NCBI RefSeq assembly: GCF_016429215.1
Contig: NZ_JAELUH010000012.1
Coordinates: 1-64,000, forward strand
Length of the DNA: 64,000 nucleotides
Direction: 5' to 3'
Source of the DNA: Herbaspirillum sp. ASV7
Lineage (GTDB): Bacteria > Pseudomonadota > Gammaproteobacteria > Burkholderiales > Burkholderiaceae_D
The notes beneath the pieces were generated by a model that saw nothing but the letters and a program-made list of their open reading frames with translations, did not search any database and had not been told where the DNA came from. The translations under genes were made by a program, and so were the position numbers. Of this stretch, positions 46,524 through 58,855 are shown piece after piece. The stretch's first letter is position 1, and each line of letters opens with the position of its first letter.

Positions 46524-46565
46524 CGCGAGCGCTGACGTCAGGTGAAACGACGCGTCAGTCCCGGA

Positions 46566-48515
<1,950 letters not shown>

Positions 48516-48671
48516 GATTTTTTCCTTCGATCTTTCAGCCCTGGATGCCGGGCTACAGGTGTTTTGAATGGTTTTAATATGTGGAGGAAAAGCGGACTTT
48601 CAAGCGCCGGAACCACTTCATGAAGCAAAAATGATGCCTTTTCCTGCTTCCTGCTGCCGACGCCAGTCCCG

Positions 48672-49220
48672 TCACTTTCCCTGGGCTACCGTCACCAGCG
48701 CCGGGCGCAGCAGACGGTCGGAAATCATATAGCCCTTTTGCAGCACGGCCACGACCGTGTTGGGATCTTGCTCGGCCGGCACGGCCGAGACGGCCTGGTG
48801 CTTCATCGGGTCCAGCTTCTCGCCGGCTTGCGGGTTGACTTCCTGCAGCTTGTTCTTCTCGAAGGCCGAGGAGAGTTGCTTCAGGGTCATGTCCACGCCT
48901 TCCTTGAGCGATTCCAGAGACGCGTTTTCGATCTTCAGGGCCATTTCCAGGCTGTCCTTGACGGCCAGCAGGGATTCGGCAAAGCCTTCGATGGCGAACT
49001 TGTGGGCCTTGGCAATGTCTTCCTGGGCGCGGCGGCGGATGTTCTCGCCTTCGGCACGGGCACGCAGGAAGGCGTCCTGCATTTCGGCGGCCTTGGCTTC
49101 AGCCGCGGCCAGCTTGTCTTCCACGGTCGGCTCGGCGGGCGCTGCCTCGGCGGTAGCGGCCTGGTCGACCGGCGCTTCTTGCTGGGCGGTTTGGGCTTCC
49201 TGTTTTTCCATGTCTTGCAT
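48672..49220 (-). CDS. grpE: Nucleotide exchange factor GrpE
   Basis: GrpE releases ADP from DnaK. The 182 residues have an acidic Gln/Ala-rich N-terminus (1-55), a long helix (about 35-85; [36 protein letters not shown]) and the C-terminal beta domain ending [19 protein letters not shown], the family signature. A GGAGGT ribosome-binding site nine bases upstream supports the first ATG over one three codons in. It is the first gene of the grpE-dnaK-dnaJ series and is preceded by a sigma-32-like promoter. Confidence 0.96.
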   Translation of the reverse strand: MQDMEKQEAQTAQQEAPVDQAATAEAAPAEPTVEDKLAAAEAKAAEMQDAFLRARAEGENIRRRAQEDIAKAHKFAIEGFAESLLAVKDSLEMALKIENASLESLKEGVDMTLKQLSSAFEKNKLQEVNPQAGEKLDPMKHQAVSAVPAEQDPNTVVAVLQKGYMISDRLLRPALVTVAQGK

Positions 49221-49302
49221 TCCTGAAATACCTCCAACAAATCAATGAGTTATATGCGTCCAACGGTCAATTTCGCGGCGCCGTCAGCGCAAGATGCCGC
49301 TC

Positions 49303-49332
49303 AAGTAAGGCATGTCCCTGGTTTTTCAAGGG
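49303..49332 (-). promoter_or_regulatory. Candidate sigma-32 heat-shock promoter of grpE
   Basis: On the minus strand CCCTTGAAA matches the sigma-32 minus-35 perfectly. Thirteen bases further lies CCTTACTT, which agrees with CCCCATNT at five of eight positions. The predicted start of transcription is about 75 bases before grpE. No CIRCE element (GAGTGCTAA-type repeat) is visible, so HrcA encoded in this window probably does not control these genes here. Confidence 0.5.
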
Positions 49333-49500
49333 CTTTTTGCCTATTCCTGCCCGTTCAAGTCCAAAATTGTTACGGGCAGTTACAGAAATTACCAGGCCGG
49401 GCTTCAAGTTCACTTCTTCCAGACCTAAAATGAAACGGAGCGCGGCAGTGTGTCCGCCGACTCTCTTCCCCTTGCTTCGTCGTGCCAACGAGGTGACATC

Positions 49501-49605
49501 ATGAAACTGCCACTGATTGCAGCCACCATCATCATTGCAGCCTACAGCCTGCTGGCGACCGCCTGGATCAGCTACACCCATCTGGTCGGTGAATACGCGC
49601 TCTAA
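49501..49605 (+). CDS. 34-residue membrane peptide
   Basis: A short frame on the plus strand between the minus-strand grpE and hemH genes encodes MKLPLIAATIIIAAYSLLAT followed by 14 residues ending VGEYAL. Residues 4-24 would span the membrane once, and a short tail with Tyr and Glu follows. A good ribosome-binding site (GAGGTG, 49490-49495) lies five bases upstream. No family is recognised. The strand, ribosome-binding site and hydrophobic core support a real small protein, and a hairpin about 50 bases after its stop (49658-49702) may end its transcript. Confidence 0.55.
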   Translation: MKLPLIAATIIIAAYSLLATAWISYTHLVGEYAL

Positions 49606-49657
49606 GGCGTAACGCGGGTGTACCACTCCATCGCAATCGTTATCAAAAAAGCATCAA

Positions 49658-49702
49658 AAAGCCACGGGCAACCCGCTATTCTAGCAGGCCGCGCGTGGCT
49701 TT
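49658..49702. terminator. Possible terminator between the small peptide gene and hemH
   Basis: AAAGCCACG pairs with CGTGGCTTT across a 27-base loop, with A-rich and T-containing flanks. It lies between the two converging genes; the long loop makes it weaker than the other terminators here. Confidence 0.4.
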
Positions 49703-49739
49703 CCGCCTATGGCGGGCCTGCCAGGCGAATCACATCAAA

Positions 49740-50870
49740 TCAATGATCCATCGCGCCCGATGATCGGGGTGCGCCCAGGGCATTGGCGCGTTCGGCGCTG
49801 ATGGCGCACTGCCGCGCCATTTCTTCCCGGGCGGCGGCATTGCTCATGGTCGGCCAGCCGGCCAGATGCTGCTCGACGATCTCGACCATACCTGCAATCC
49901 AGGCGGGCGCTTCGTTCAGGCAGGGGATGAAATGGAATTGCTGGCCACCCGCATGCAGGAACTCGGCCTTGGCTTCCATGGCGATCTCTTCCAGCGTTTC
50001 CAGGCAATCGCTGGTAAAGCCGGGGCACATCACGTCGACCCGGCCCACGCCCTGCCGGGCCAGTTCCTGCAGGGTGGGCGCGGTATAGGGTTGCAACCAC
50101 TCGGCCTTGCCAAAGCGCGACTGGAAGGTGACCAGATATTGCTCCTCCGACAGCCCCAGCGATTGCGCCAGCAGGCGTGCGGTCTTGTAGCACTCGCAGT
50201 GGTAGGGATCGCCCAGCAGCAGGGTGCGCTTGGGCACGCCGTGGAAACTCATGACCAGCTTGTCCGGGCGACCGTTGATATCCCAATGGTCGAGCACCGA
50301 CTGGCGCAGCGCCTGGATATAGCCGTCCTGGTCGTGATAGTTGCGGATCAGGCGCAGCTCGGGGATGTTGCGCACCACGCGGTAATGGTCGAACACCGCA
50401 TCGAAGATGGAAGCCGTGGTGGTCCCCGAATACTGCGGATAGGCCGGCAGCACCAGGATGCGCGTGCAGCCCTGCTCCTTCAAGCGGTCCAGCACCTCAT
50501 TGACCGACGGGGAGCCATAGCGCATGGCGTACTCCACCCTCAATTGATGATGGCCGCGCGCAGCCAGCTGCGCGCCCAGCGCCACCGCCTGGCGCGCGGT
50601 ATGCACGCGCAAGGGCGAGCCCTGCTCGGTCCAGATGCTGGCGTACTTTTCGGCTGACTTGCCGGAGCGAAACGGCAGGATGATGCCGTTGAGGATGAAC
50701 CACCACAGCAAGCGCGGGATTTCCACCACGCGCGGATCGGACAGGAACTGCTTCAGGTAGCGGCGCAGGGAGCGCGCATCGGGCGCGTCCGGGGTGCCCA
50801 GGTTGACCAGCACCACGGCCGTGGAGGCCATGCTGCCGTGGGTGTAGGGAGGTTCTTTGCGAAAGGCCAT
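49740..50870 (-). CDS. hemH: Ferrochelatase
   Basis: HemH inserts Fe2+ into protoporphyrin IX, the last step of protoheme synthesis, at the inner face of the membrane. The 376-residue protein starts [20 protein letters not shown] and carries [74 protein letters not shown] with the active-site His, [16 protein letters not shown] and [15 protein letters not shown]. The 78-codon open upstream part overlaps recN and is rejected. recN lies 32 bases upstream on the same strand, so the two may be co-transcribed. Confidence 0.96.
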   Translation of the reverse strand: MAFRKEPPYTHGSMASTAVVLVNLGTPDAPDARSLRRYLKQFLSDPRVVEIPRLLWWFILNGIILPFRSGKSAEKYASIWTEQGSPLRVHTARQAVALGAQLAARGHHQLRVEYAMRYGSPSVNEVLDRLKEQGCTRILVLPAYPQYSGTTTASIFDAVFDHYRVVRNIPELRLIRNYHDQDGYIQALRQSVLDHWDINGRPDKLVMSFHGVPKRTLLLGDPYHCECYKTARLLAQSLGLSEEQYLVTFQSRFGKAEWLQPYTAPTLQELARQGVGRVDVMCPGFTSDCLETLEEIAMEAKAEFLHAGGQQFHFIPCLNEAPAWIAGMVEIVEQHLAGWPTMSNAAAREEMARQCAISAERANALGAPRSSGAMDH

Positions 50871-50902
50871 CGGGTATCCAGGTTCGTGTCTTGCAATGCG
50901 GA

Positions 50903-52549
50903 TCAGGACGCCAGCAGCTCGCGCGCATGCTTCCGCGTGGTCGCGGTGATTTCCAGCCCACCCAGCATGCGGGCGATTTCTTCCACGCGCGCCTTGGCGT
51001 CCAGGCCGTCGATATCGGAGAGGGTCTTGCCGTCTTCGCTGCGCTTCTTGACCTGATAGTGCTGGTTGGCCTGGCTGGCCACCTGCGGCAGGTGGGTCAC
51101 GCACAGCACCTGGCGCTCCTGGCCCAGCCGCTTCAGCAGGCGCCCCACCACTTCGGCGACGGCGCCGCCGATACCGCTGTCGACTTCGTCGAAGATCAGC
51201 GTGGGAACGCTGGTGGCAGCCGAGGCAATCACCGAGATGGCCAGCGAGATGCGCGCCAGCTCGCCGCCCGAAGCGACCTTGGCCAGCGCGCGCGGCGCCA
51301 CGCCGGCGTGGCCGGCCACCAGGAACTCGACCTGCTCCAGCCCGTAGGCTGCCGGCTCGCCCTCGTTGAGCGCGATCTGGAAACGGCCACCGGCCATCGA
51401 CAGGTCCTGCATGGCGGCGGTGACAGCTTCGCCCAAGGCCACGGCTGCCTTGGCACGCGCCTTGGAGAGTTTCTGCGCCAGGGCCAGGTAGGCGTTCTTG
51501 AGCTTGTCTTCCTGGGCGCGCAGGGCGTCCAGGTCGCTGGCGTCGGCCAGCTGTTTCAATTGTTCGGAGAGCTTGCGGTATTCCTCGGGCAGTTCATCGG
51601 GCTGTACGTGGAATTTGCGGGCGGTCGAGTGGATGGCCTCGAGACGCTCTTCCACTTCCTGCAAGCGCGCCGGATCGAGTTCGACCCGGCCCAGGTAATC
51701 ATTCAAGGCATAGACCGCTTCCTGCAGCTGGATCTGGGCCGGCTCCAGGGAGTCGAGCACGGGCTTCAAGGCCGTATCGACATCGACCAGCTTGGAGAGT
51801 TTTTGCGTGATCGAGGACAGCTGCGAGAGGATCGGCGACTCCGATTCCGAAATCGCACCCAGCGCTTCCTGGGCGCCGCCGATCAGCGCGGCCGCGTGCG
51901 ACAGGCGGCTGTGTTCGACGCTGATCTCGGCCCATTCGCCGGGCTTGACGGCCAGCTTGTGCAACTCGGCCACCTGCCATTCGAGGCGCTCGCGCTCCAG
52001 CAGCACGTTACGCGCATCCTGCTCGAACTGCTCACGCTGGCGCGCCAGCGCACGCCAGGTCTTGTAGGCCGCAGCGACCTCGCGCGCCTGCTCCAGCAGG
52101 CCGGCCTGGCTATCGAGCAACTCGCGCTGGGCCTCGCTCTTCATCAGCGACTGGTGGGCGTGCTGGCCGTGGATATCGACCAGCATCTCGCCCACTTCGC
52201 GCAATTGTGCGGCGGTAGCGGCACTGCCATTGATGTAGGCCTTGCTGCGTCCGGCATTGTCGATGACCCGACGCAGCAATACGCCGCCGTGCTCGTCGGC
52301 GAATTCGTGTTCTTCCAGCCAGGCCTGGACCTCGGCAGTGGCCGTGAAGTCGGCGCTGACATCGGCCCGCGCCGCGCCCTCGCGCACCACGCTGGGATCG
52401 CCCCGCCCGCCCAGGGTCAGCGCCAGGGCATCGATCAGGATGGATTTGCCGGCACCGGTCTCGCCGGTGAAGACGGAAAACCCGCGAGCAAATTCGATCT
52501 CGATGGCATCGACAATCACGAAGTCGCGGATCGTTAGGGTACGCAGCAT
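50903..52549 (-). CDS. recN: DNA repair protein RecN
   Basis: RecN is an SMC-like ATPase that acts at double-strand breaks. The 548-residue protein starts [20 protein letters not shown], with Walker A GETGAGKS at 29-36, and a C-terminal half with [16 protein letters not shown] (signature) and [19 protein letters not shown] (Walker B); the middle is coiled coil. No CTGT-N8-ACAG LexA box is visible in the short upstream region (52550-52617), although recN is SOS-induced in many bacteria. nadK lies just upstream on the same strand. Confidence 0.96.
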   Translation of the reverse strand: MLRTLTIRDFVIVDAIEIEFARGFSVFTGETGAGKSILIDALALTLGGRGDPSVVREGAARADVSADFTATAEVQAWLEEHEFADEHGGVLLRRVIDNAGRSKAYINGSAATAAQLREVGEMLVDIHGQHAHQSLMKSEAQRELLDSQAGLLEQAREVAAAYKTWRALARQREQFEQDARNVLLERERLEWQVAELHKLAVKPGEWAEISVEHSRLSHAAALIGGAQEALGAISESESPILSQLSSITQKLSKLVDVDTALKPVLDSLEPAQIQLQEAVYALNDYLGRVELDPARLQEVEERLEAIHSTARKFHVQPDELPEEYRKLSEQLKQLADASDLDALRAQEDKLKNAYLALAQKLSKARAKAAVALGEAVTAAMQDLSMAGGRFQIALNEGEPAAYGLEQVEFLVAGHAGVAPRALAKVASGGELARISLAISVIASAATSVPTLIFDEVDSGIGGAVAEVVGRLLKRLGQERQVLCVTHLPQVASQANQHYQVKKRSEDGKTLSDIDGLDAKARVEEIARMLGGLEITATTRKHARELLAS

Positions 52550-52617
52550 GGTGGTCTCGGAACGGGTTGGTCGAACGGGCCGGTATTCTGATGCAGGCCG
52601 GCGTGCGCCGGCCGCGC

Positions 52618-53535
52618 TTATTGTAGCCGGCCTTCTATCGAAGGATATTCATTCCAGTGCAGCTTCTCGCGCAGGGTGTCGAAATAGCTCCAGCCCTCGG
52701 GATGCAGGAAGGTGATCTTGTGGGCCGAGCGGCGGATCACGATACGGTCGCCGTGCAGCACGCTGGTCAGGGATTGCATGTCGAAGTTGGCGCTGACCTC
52801 GCGACCGGAGACCACCTGGATGACGATCTCGCAGGAGTCCGACAGCGTGATGGGGCGATTGGACAAGGAATGCGGCGAAATCGGCACCATCACGATGCCA
52901 TGCAGGCTGGGATGCAGGATGGGGCCGCCGGCCGACAGCGCGTAAGCGGTGGAGCCGGTGGGGGTGGCGACGATCAGGCCGTCAGAGCGCTGGTTGTACA
53001 TGAAGCGGCCATCGACCTCGACCCGCAGCTCGACCATGCCGGAGGTGGAGCCGCGCGCTACCACCACGTCGTTCAGGGCCAGGGCGCGGAAGATCTCGCC
53101 GCCCTCGCGATAGACCCGCGCCTCCAGCAGTGAGCGCGACTCGGCTTCGACCTTGCCTTCCAGCATTTCGCCCAGAGCCGGTATCATGCGGTCTTGCGCG
53201 ATGTCGGTGATGAAGCCCAGGCGCCCCTGGTTGATGCCGATCAGCGGTACGTTATAGGGGGCGAGCTGACGCGCGATGCCCAGCATGGTGCCGTCACCGC
53301 CGATGACGATGGCCACATCGGCATGCTGGCCGATCTGCTCGGGCGTCATGCTGTCATACCCTTGCAGCGCGATGTTGGCGGCAGTCTCGGTTTCGAAGAC
53401 CACGGTGTGTCCGTGCGACTCCAGGAACACGGCGATATCCGACAGTATCTGGGCAATGCCGACGGCCTGGAACTTGCCGACGATGGCGACGGTTTTGGGT
53501 ACGGCTGCCTGAACGGGTAATTTGATGGGCCACAT
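52618..53535 (-). CDS. nadK: NAD kinase
   Basis: NadK phosphorylates NAD to NADP. The 305-residue protein starts [21 protein letters not shown], with the catalytic GGDGT motif at 79-83 ([14 protein letters not shown]), the segment [50 protein letters not shown] and [13 protein letters not shown]. These are canonical. The frame is open 254 codons upstream across the divergent HAD gene, which is rejected. The two genes are divergent with only 36 bases between their starts. Confidence 0.96.
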   Translation of the reverse strand: MWPIKLPVQAAVPKTVAIVGKFQAVGIAQILSDIAVFLESHGHTVVFETETAANIALQGYDSMTPEQIGQHADVAIVIGGDGTMLGIARQLAPYNVPLIGINQGRLGFITDIAQDRMIPALGEMLEGKVEAESRSLLEARVYREGGEIFRALALNDVVVARGSTSGMVELRVEVDGRFMYNQRSDGLIVATPTGSTAYALSAGGPILHPSLHGIVMVPISPHSLSNRPITLSDSCEIVIQVVSGREVSANFDMQSLTSVLHGDRIVIRRSAHKITFLHPEGWSYFDTLREKLHWNEYPSIEGRLQ

Positions 53536-53571
53536 GCTGCGGATTAGACCATAATTTGAGATGACTTTGTA

Positions 53572-54309
53572 ATGAAACCACCCGCTTCTCCCCCGTCCAA
53601 CGAGCCGCATCCGCCGGCCAGAGCGCCCATCGAGGCGGTGCTGTTCGACCTCGACGATACCCTCTGGGCCATCGAACCGGTGCTGCTGCGCGCCGAAGGC
53701 CTGCTCTACGACTGGCTGCGCCAGCACGCCCCGCGCGTGGCCGCCGCCCACACCATCGCCAGCCTGCGCGAGCGCCGCATGGCCTTGCTCAAGTCCGATC
53801 CGGCCTTGCGCATCGATCTCTGGAAGCTGCGCCATACCGCCTTGAGCCAGGTCTTGCGCGAGCACGGCGAAGACCTGGCCCTGGTGGAGCCGGCCATGGC
53901 CCTGTTCTCGGAGGCCCGCAGTACGGTGACGCTGTTCGATGACGTCGAACCGGGCCTGCTGCGCCTGAAAGACAAGCTGGCCCTGGGCTCGGTCTCCAAC
54001 GGCTTTGCCGACCTGGAGCGCATCGGCCTGGCGGGGCACTTCGGCGTTTCCATCGCCGCCCACCGCTTCGGCACGGCCAAGCCCGACCCGGCCATCTTCC
54101 ACGCCGCCTGCGCCGCCTTGCAGGTGGCGCCGGGCGCGACCGTCTATGTCGGCGACGATCCGCTGCTCGATGTCCAGGGGGCCCGCCAGGCCGGCCTGCG
54201 GGCGGTCTGGATGAACCGTTTCGACCGTACCCTGCCCGAAGGCATCGTGGCCGACGCCATCTGCCGGGACCTGCATGAACTGCACGACTGGCTGCACGCG
54301 CAGGGATGA
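53572..54309 (+). CDS. HAD family hydrolase
   Basis: A 245-residue HAD-superfamily hydrolase of subclass IA. Motif I is [16 protein letters not shown], motif II lies near [14 protein letters not shown], motif III includes [11 protein letters not shown] and motif IV is [19 protein letters not shown]. An N-terminal Pro-rich tail ([20 protein letters not shown]) precedes the domain. Relatives include phosphoglycolate phosphatase and putative pyrimidine nucleotidases; the natural substrate is not known. It is divergent from nadK and upstream of hrcA, 72 bases away. Confidence 0.9.
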   Translation: MKPPASPPSNEPHPPARAPIEAVLFDLDDTLWAIEPVLLRAEGLLYDWLRQHAPRVAAAHTIASLRERRMALLKSDPALRIDLWKLRHTALSQVLREHGEDLALVEPAMALFSEARSTVTLFDDVEPGLLRLKDKLALGSVSNGFADLERIGLAGHFGVSIAAHRFGTAKPDPAIFHAACAALQVAPGATVYVGDDPLLDVQGARQAGLRAVWMNRFDRTLPEGIVADAICRDLHELHDWLHAQG

Positions 54310-54381
54310 TGAAGGGGATAAATCAAGCGCTGCGTCACGCCGCTGTCACCATTTGCCGGATATGCCGCTAGAATATGCACC

Positions 54382-55407
54382 ATGCAACTCGATAACCGCG
54401 CCCGCACACTCCTGAAGGCCCTGGTCGAACGGTACATCGCCGACGGCCAGCCGGTGGGCTCGCGCGCGCTGTCGAAACTGTCGGGCCTGGAACTGTCGCC
54501 GGCGACCATCCGCAACATCATGGCCGACCTCGAAGAGATGGGCTTCGTGACCAGTCCGCACACCTCGGCCGGGCGCGTACCGACGCCGCGCGGCTACCGC
54601 ATGTTCGTCGATACCCTGCTGACGGTGGAGGCGATCGACGAGAGCGCCCTGGAAGGTCGCCTGCAGCCGCGCCTGCAGAATGCCTCGCCGCAGAAGATCA
54701 TCACCAACGCCGCCCAGGTGCTGTCGTCGCTGTCGCAGTTCGCCGGGGTGGTCATGACGCCGCGGCGCGAATCGGCGTTCCAGCAGATCGAATTCCTGCG
54801 ACTGTCGGAAAAGCGCATCCTGCTGGTGATCGTCGACCAGGGCGGCGACGTGCAGAACCGCATGCTGCTCACCGAAGTCGACTACACCCCCAGCCAGCTG
54901 ACCCAGGCCGCCAACTACATCAACCAGCACTACGCCGGCCAGTCCTTCGACCAGGTCAGGCTGCGCCTGCAGGGTGAATTGCGCCAGCTGCGCGACGACA
55001 TGACCGCGCTCATGCAGGCGGCCGTGGAAGCCGGCAGCGACGCCATGAGCGAAGAGGCCGACAACAACGTGGTCATCTCCGGCGAACGCAACCTGCTGTC
55101 GGTGACCGACCTGTCCTCGAACATGAATTCGCTGCGTCAGCTCTTCGACATGTTCGAGCAGAAGACCGGCCTGCTGCAATTGCTGGACGTCTCCAGCAAG
55201 GCCACCGGCGTGCAGATCTTCATCGGCGGCGAATCGCAGCTGGTGCCGATGGATGACATGAGCATCGTCACCGCCCCCTACGAGGTCAACGGCCGCATCG
55301 TCGGTACCCTGGGCGTGATCGGCCCCACCCGCATGGCCTACGAGCGCGTCATCCCCATCGTCGACATCACCGCCAAGCTGCTCTCCAGCGCCCTGAGCCA
55401 GCACTGA
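54382..55407 (+). CDS. hrcA: Heat-inducible transcription repressor HrcA
   Basis: HrcA represses heat-shock genes by binding CIRCE inverted repeats, usually before groES. The 341-residue protein has a winged-helix N-terminus ([63 protein letters not shown]), a GAF-like middle and a C-terminal [22 protein letters not shown]. No CIRCE element is seen anywhere in this window, so its targets are elsewhere. A good terminator follows 40 bases downstream. Confidence 0.96.
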   Translation: MQLDNRARTLLKALVERYIADGQPVGSRALSKLSGLELSPATIRNIMADLEEMGFVTSPHTSAGRVPTPRGYRMFVDTLLTVEAIDESALEGRLQPRLQNASPQKIITNAAQVLSSLSQFAGVVMTPRRESAFQQIEFLRLSEKRILLVIVDQGGDVQNRMLLTEVDYTPSQLTQAANYINQHYAGQSFDQVRLRLQGELRQLRDDMTALMQAAVEAGSDAMSEEADNNVVISGERNLLSVTDLSSNMNSLRQLFDMFEQKTGLLQLLDVSSKATGVQIFIGGESQLVPMDDMSIVTAPYEVNGRIVGTLGVIGPTRMAYERVIPIVDITAKLLSSALSQH

Positions 55408-55446
55408 CTGCGATCACGGCGTCATATCGCCATTGCCGGAATGCAA

Positions 55447-55478
55447 AAAAAGCCACGTGTTAAACCACGTGGCTTTTT
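55447..55478. terminator. Bidirectional terminator between hrcA and fur
   Basis: AAAAAGCCACGTG pairs with CACGTGGCTTTTT around a six-base loop; the A-rich left and T-rich right arms allow termination in both directions. Confidence 0.9.
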
Positions 55479-55529
55479 CTTTGCAAAGGATTGCCTGCGT
55501 AAAACCGGGCAATCCCGGCGCGCTTACGC

Positions 55530-55955
55530 TTACTTCTTCAGCTTCTTGCAGTTCTTGCAATGCCCGTACAGGGCCAGCGCGTGGTCGGCGATCTCGAAAC
55601 CGTGTTCCTGGGCGATCTTGAGCTGGCGCTTCTCGATCTCGGCATCGAAGAACTCCTCGACCTTGCCGCAATCCAGGCAGACCAGGTGGTCGTGGTGCGA
55701 CCCTTCGTTGAGCTCGAAGACGGCCTTGCCGGTCTCGAAGTGATTGCGCTGGAGCAGGCCGGCCTGCTCGAACTGGGTCAGCACGCGGTAGACGGTGGCC
55801 AGGCCCACGTCGAGATTGTCGGAGAGCAACTGTTTATAGACGTCTTCGGCGCTCAGGTGGCGCACGGAAGTGTTCTGGAAGATCTCAAGGATCTTCAGGC
55901 GAGGCAGCGTAGCCTTCAGGCCGCTGGCCTTGAGTTCGGATGGATTGTTGGGCAT
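55530..55955 (-). CDS. fur: Ferric uptake regulator Fur
   Basis: Fur is the Fe2+-dependent repressor of iron-uptake genes. The 141-residue length is typical. The winged helix is in [30 protein letters not shown] and [20 protein letters not shown]; the metal-binding region holds [18 protein letters not shown] and [10 protein letters not shown], so both Cys pairs are present. It is divergent from bamE, a gene order conserved across betaproteobacteria. No clear 19-base Fur box is visible in the 196-base gap between the two. Confidence 0.97.
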   Translation of the reverse strand: MPNNPSELKASGLKATLPRLKILEIFQNTSVRHLSAEDVYKQLLSDNLDVGLATVYRVLTQFEQAGLLQRNHFETGKAVFELNEGSHHDHLVCLDCGKVEEFFDAEIEKRQLKIAQEHGFEIADHALALYGHCKNCKKLKK

Positions 55956-56151
55956 GGTAGCGTGGGTTTCGGGGTTTTACTGGTCTTGAACGGACATGCG
56001 CCAGCCGGGGAGAAAGCGCCTGGGGAGGCCACGGGCGAAGGGTGTGGAGAATGCCTTTTGCGCCCGGAACGCACTCATGCCTATTTAAGAAGTAAGTTCT
56101 AGCTTATCATATAGTGCTTTAGGCTCATGGCTCAACCCGGTTGAAATCTTT

Positions 56152-56709
56152 ATGCGCATGCTTTCCCGAATGAAGTCCCGTCATCCCTCCGCCGCAATCG
56201 GCCTCTTGGCCGCCCTGGCCTTGTCGCTGGCCGGCTGCTCCTCGACCAAGGAGCCCAGCCAGACCGCCCAGGCTGCTCCGGCCGACATGTCGGGCGTGAA
56301 GGTATCCGGCAAGAGCAATAGCCTGTTCGGCTTCCTCAAGCCCTACCGCATCGATATCCAGCAGGGCAACTTCGTCTCCAAGGAGATGGTGGCGCAACTG
56401 CGTCCGGGCCTGACCCGCGACCAGGTCCGCTTCGTGCTGGGCACGCCGCTGCTGACCGACATGTTCCACTCCAACCGCTGGGACTACGATTTCCGCCTGG
56501 CCAAGGGCAGTGGCGAGATCATGACCAGCCGCGTCTCGGTCTTCTTCAAGGACGACCTGCTGGAACACGTCGAAGGCGGCGAGAACCTGCCCACCGAGAG
56601 CGAATACCTGACCCTGATCACCAATTCCAAGGTCGGTGCCAAGCCTGAGCTGAGCGATACCGAGATCCACCAGGCCTCGCCGGTGGCGCCCTCTTCTGCC
56701 ACCAAGTAA
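56152..56709 (+). CDS. bamE: Outer membrane protein assembly factor BamE
   Basis: BamE (SmpA/OmlA) is a lipoprotein subunit of the BAM complex that inserts beta-barrel proteins in the outer membrane. The 185-residue precursor has a signal peptide with lipobox LAGC (Cys at 29), and the BamE fold with [49 protein letters not shown], the core family signature. The C-terminus is a disordered tail ([18 protein letters not shown]). The start may alternatively be two codons downstream. dapB starts 13 bases after its stop. Confidence 0.95.
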   Translation: MRMLSRMKSRHPSAAIGLLAALALSLAGCSSTKEPSQTAQAAPADMSGVKVSGKSNSLFGFLKPYRIDIQQGNFVSKEMVAQLRPGLTRDQVRFVLGTPLLTDMFHSNRWDYDFRLAKGSGEIMTSRVSVFFKDDLLEHVEGGENLPTESEYLTLITNSKVGAKPELSDTEIHQASPVAPSSATK

Positions 56710-56722
56710 TTCCGAGTTTTCC

Positions 56723-57529
56723 ATGACTGCATTGAATATCGCGGTAGCCGGCGCCTCCGGGCGCATGGGCCGCATGCTGATCGAAGCCATCCTCAACGCC
56801 GACGACCTCAAGCTCGCCGGTGCCCTCGATACCCCCAGCTCGCCGGCCATCGGCACCGATGCCGGCCTGTTCCTGGGCAGGACCACCGGTGTGATCATCG
56901 AGTCCGACCTGGCAAAAGGCCTGGCCCAGGCCGATGTGCTGATCGACTTCACCCGTCCCGAAGGCACGCTCAAGCACCTCGAATACTGCGCCGCCCATGG
57001 CGTGAAGGTCGTCATCGGCACCACCGGCTTCGAAGCCGAGGGCAAGGCCGCCATCGCCGAATTCGCCAGGAAGACCGCCATCATGGCCGCCCCCAACATG
57101 AGCGTGGGCGTGAACGTGACCCTGAAGCTGCTGGAGCTGGCCGCCAAGAATTTCTCGCACGGCTACGACATCGAGATCATCGAGGCACACCATCGTCACA
57201 AGGTCGATGCCCCCTCCGGCACCGCCCTGAAGATGGGTGAAGTCATCGCCGATGCGCTGGGCAAGAAGCTCGACGATGTCGCCGTCTACGCCCGCGAGGG
57301 TGTCACCGGGGAACGCGATCCGTCCTCGATCGGTTTTGCCACCGTGCGCGGCGGTGACATCATCGGCGACCACACGGTCCTCTTTGCCGGCATCGGCGAG
57401 CGCATCGAGATCTCGCACAAGTCCTCCAGCCGCGTCTCCTACGCCATGGGCAGCCTGCGTGCCGCACGCTTCCTGGCCGACAAGGCAACGGGCCTGTACG
57501 ACATGCAGGACGTGCTGGGCTTCAAGTAA
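56723..57529 (+). CDS. dapB: 4-hydroxy-tetrahydrodipicolinate reductase
   Basis: DapB reduces hydroxytetrahydrodipicolinate using NAD(P)H in lysine and diaminopimelate synthesis. The 268-residue protein has the nucleotide-binding GASGRMGRM (10-18), [30 protein letters not shown], the active-site segment [20 protein letters not shown] and a C-terminal [11 protein letters not shown], all typical. The gene is 13 bases after bamE and is followed by a strong terminator. Confidence 0.96.
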   Translation: MTALNIAVAGASGRMGRMLIEAILNADDLKLAGALDTPSSPAIGTDAGLFLGRTTGVIIESDLAKGLAQADVLIDFTRPEGTLKHLEYCAAHGVKVVIGTTGFEAEGKAAIAEFARKTAIMAAPNMSVGVNVTLKLLELAAKNFSHGYDIEIIEAHHRHKVDAPSGTALKMGEVIADALGKKLDDVAVYAREGVTGERDPSSIGFATVRGGDIIGDHTVLFAGIGERIEISHKSSSRVSYAMGSLRAARFLADKATGLYDMQDVLGFK

Positions 57530-57556
57530 GCCCCTCTGCCGTCCCGCCACGAGATC

Positions 57557-57594
57557 CGCTGCCGCGCCTTCCAGGTCCGGCAGCGAATTTTTTT
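57557..57594 (+). terminator. Rho-independent terminator of dapB
   Basis: CGCTGCCG pairs with CGGCAGCG across a 13-base loop, followed by AA and seven T. Confidence 0.85.
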
Positions 57595-57664
57595 GGTAGA
57601 CCTCCGTCCTATATTGACTGACCGCCGGGCACTTGCGCACGGCCCTTGAACGAAAGAACGCACC

Positions 57665-58360
57665 ATGGAATCGAATGTTGGTTTTGCCCACTACTGGGCG
57701 CAGGGTGATGCCATTTCCCACTCCGTCGCCTACCTGCTGCTGATCATGTCCATCGCCAGCTGGTTCTACATCCTCTCCAAGGCCTGGGCGGCCTGGCGCA
57801 TCCGCCGTGGCAGCAATGCCCTGGAACAGTTCTGGCAGGCGCCCACGTTGGCCGACGCCACCGCCGCCATGCAGCAGCTCGATAGCGAACAGATCTACAC
57901 CCCCATGGCCGAGCGCGCCGCCGAGGCCGCTGACATCGGCACCCGCCAGCAGGGGATGCCCTCGCTGAACGCGGCCACCGATCAGGGCGAGCTGATCACC
58001 CGCACCCTGCGCCGTGAAATCAATCGCGTCTCGGCGCGCCTGGAACGCGGCCTGACGCTGCTGGCCTCGGTGGGATCGACGGCCCCCTTCGTGGGCCTGT
58101 TCGGTACCGTCTGGGGCATCTACCACGCGCTGGCGGCAGTGTCCTCCAGCGGTACGGTGCAGATCGACAAGGTGGCCGGCCCCGTGGGCGAAGCCCTGAT
58201 CATGACCGCGCTGGGCCTGGTGGTGGCGATCCCCGCCGTACTGGCCTACAACGCCTTCACCCGCATCAACCGCGTGGTGCTGGCCGAGCTGGACGGCTTC
58301 GCCCATGACCTGCATGCCTATCTCACCACCGGCGAACGCGTCGGCGGCATGCGCAAGTAA
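57665..58360 (+). CDS. exbB: ExbB/TolQ family proton-channel protein
   Basis: With ExbD it forms the proton-driven complex that energises TonB in the inner membrane. The 231 residues give three predicted spans (about 15-40, 135-160 and 175-200) and the family segments LERGLTLLASVGSTAPFVGLFGTVWGIYHAL and VGEALIMTALGLVVAIPAVLAYN. TonB and TolR/TolA are not next to it, so it could serve either a TonB system or another complex; the following gene is an ExbD type, which favours ExbB. It follows the dapB terminator and starts its own small operon. Confidence 0.9.
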   Translation: MESNVGFAHYWAQGDAISHSVAYLLLIMSIASWFYILSKAWAAWRIRRGSNALEQFWQAPTLADATAAMQQLDSEQIYTPMAERAAEAADIGTRQQGMPSLNAATDQGELITRTLRREINRVSARLERGLTLLASVGSTAPFVGLFGTVWGIYHALAAVSSSGTVQIDKVAGPVGEALIMTALGLVVAIPAVLAYNAFTRINRVVLAELDGFAHDLHAYLTTGERVGGMRK

Positions 58361-58387
58361 TCCCTTGGTCACCCACAGGAGGCAAGC

Positions 58388-58819
58388 ATGAGTTTCGGCG
58401 GATTCAACGACAACCAGAACTCGGCCCCGATGGCCGACATCAACGTCACCCCCATGGTGGACGTGATGCTGGTGCTGCTGGTGATCTTCATCATCGCAGC
58501 GCCCATGTTCACCCACGCGATCAAGCTGGACCTGCCCACGGCACAGTCGGCACCCGCCCCGGAAAAACCGGAGACCATCACGCTGGGCATCGACGCGGCC
58601 GGCAAGCTGTACTGGAACGACCAGCAGGTCAGCAGCGACGAGCTTGATGCCCGCCTGGCGGCGGCCTCCAGCAAGCAACCGCAACCTGAGCTGCAATTGC
58701 GCGCCGACAAGTCGACCCGCTACCAGACCATCGCCGAGGTGATGGCGGCGGCCCAAGGAGCGGGCATGACCAAGCTGGGCTTCGTCACTGACCCGCGCGC
58801 GCAGGCCAAGGCCAAGTAA
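58388..58819 (+). CDS. exbD: ExbD/TolR family protein
   Basis: The 143-residue partner of ExbB. It has a short cytoplasmic N-terminus with the motif MADINVTPMVDVMLVLLVIFIIAAP, in which the membrane-embedded Asp of the family (VTPMVDVMLVLL) is present, one span, and a periplasmic domain (about 50-135) with DEL and LQLRADKSTRYQTIAEVMAAAQGAGMTKLGFVT. It lies 27 bases after exbB. A barstar-like gene follows 36 bases downstream. Confidence 0.92.
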   Translation: MSFGGFNDNQNSAPMADINVTPMVDVMLVLLVIFIIAAPMFTHAIKLDLPTAQSAPAPEKPETITLGIDAAGKLYWNDQQVSSDELDARLAAASSKQPQPELQLRADKSTRYQTIAEVMAAAQGAGMTKLGFVTDPRAQAKAK

Positions 58820-58855
58820 TCAGGCAATTCATCAGCAAAGAAGAGAGGCGCATCC

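Noticed and set aside
49267-49626. 119-codon minus-strand frame over the grpE upstream region
   Set aside because: It covers the heat-shock promoter candidate and the small plus-strand peptide gene and shows no domain.
55956-56151. Fur box between fur and bamE
   Set aside because: The AT-rich stretch near 56090-56130 does not match the 19-base consensus well enough to call.
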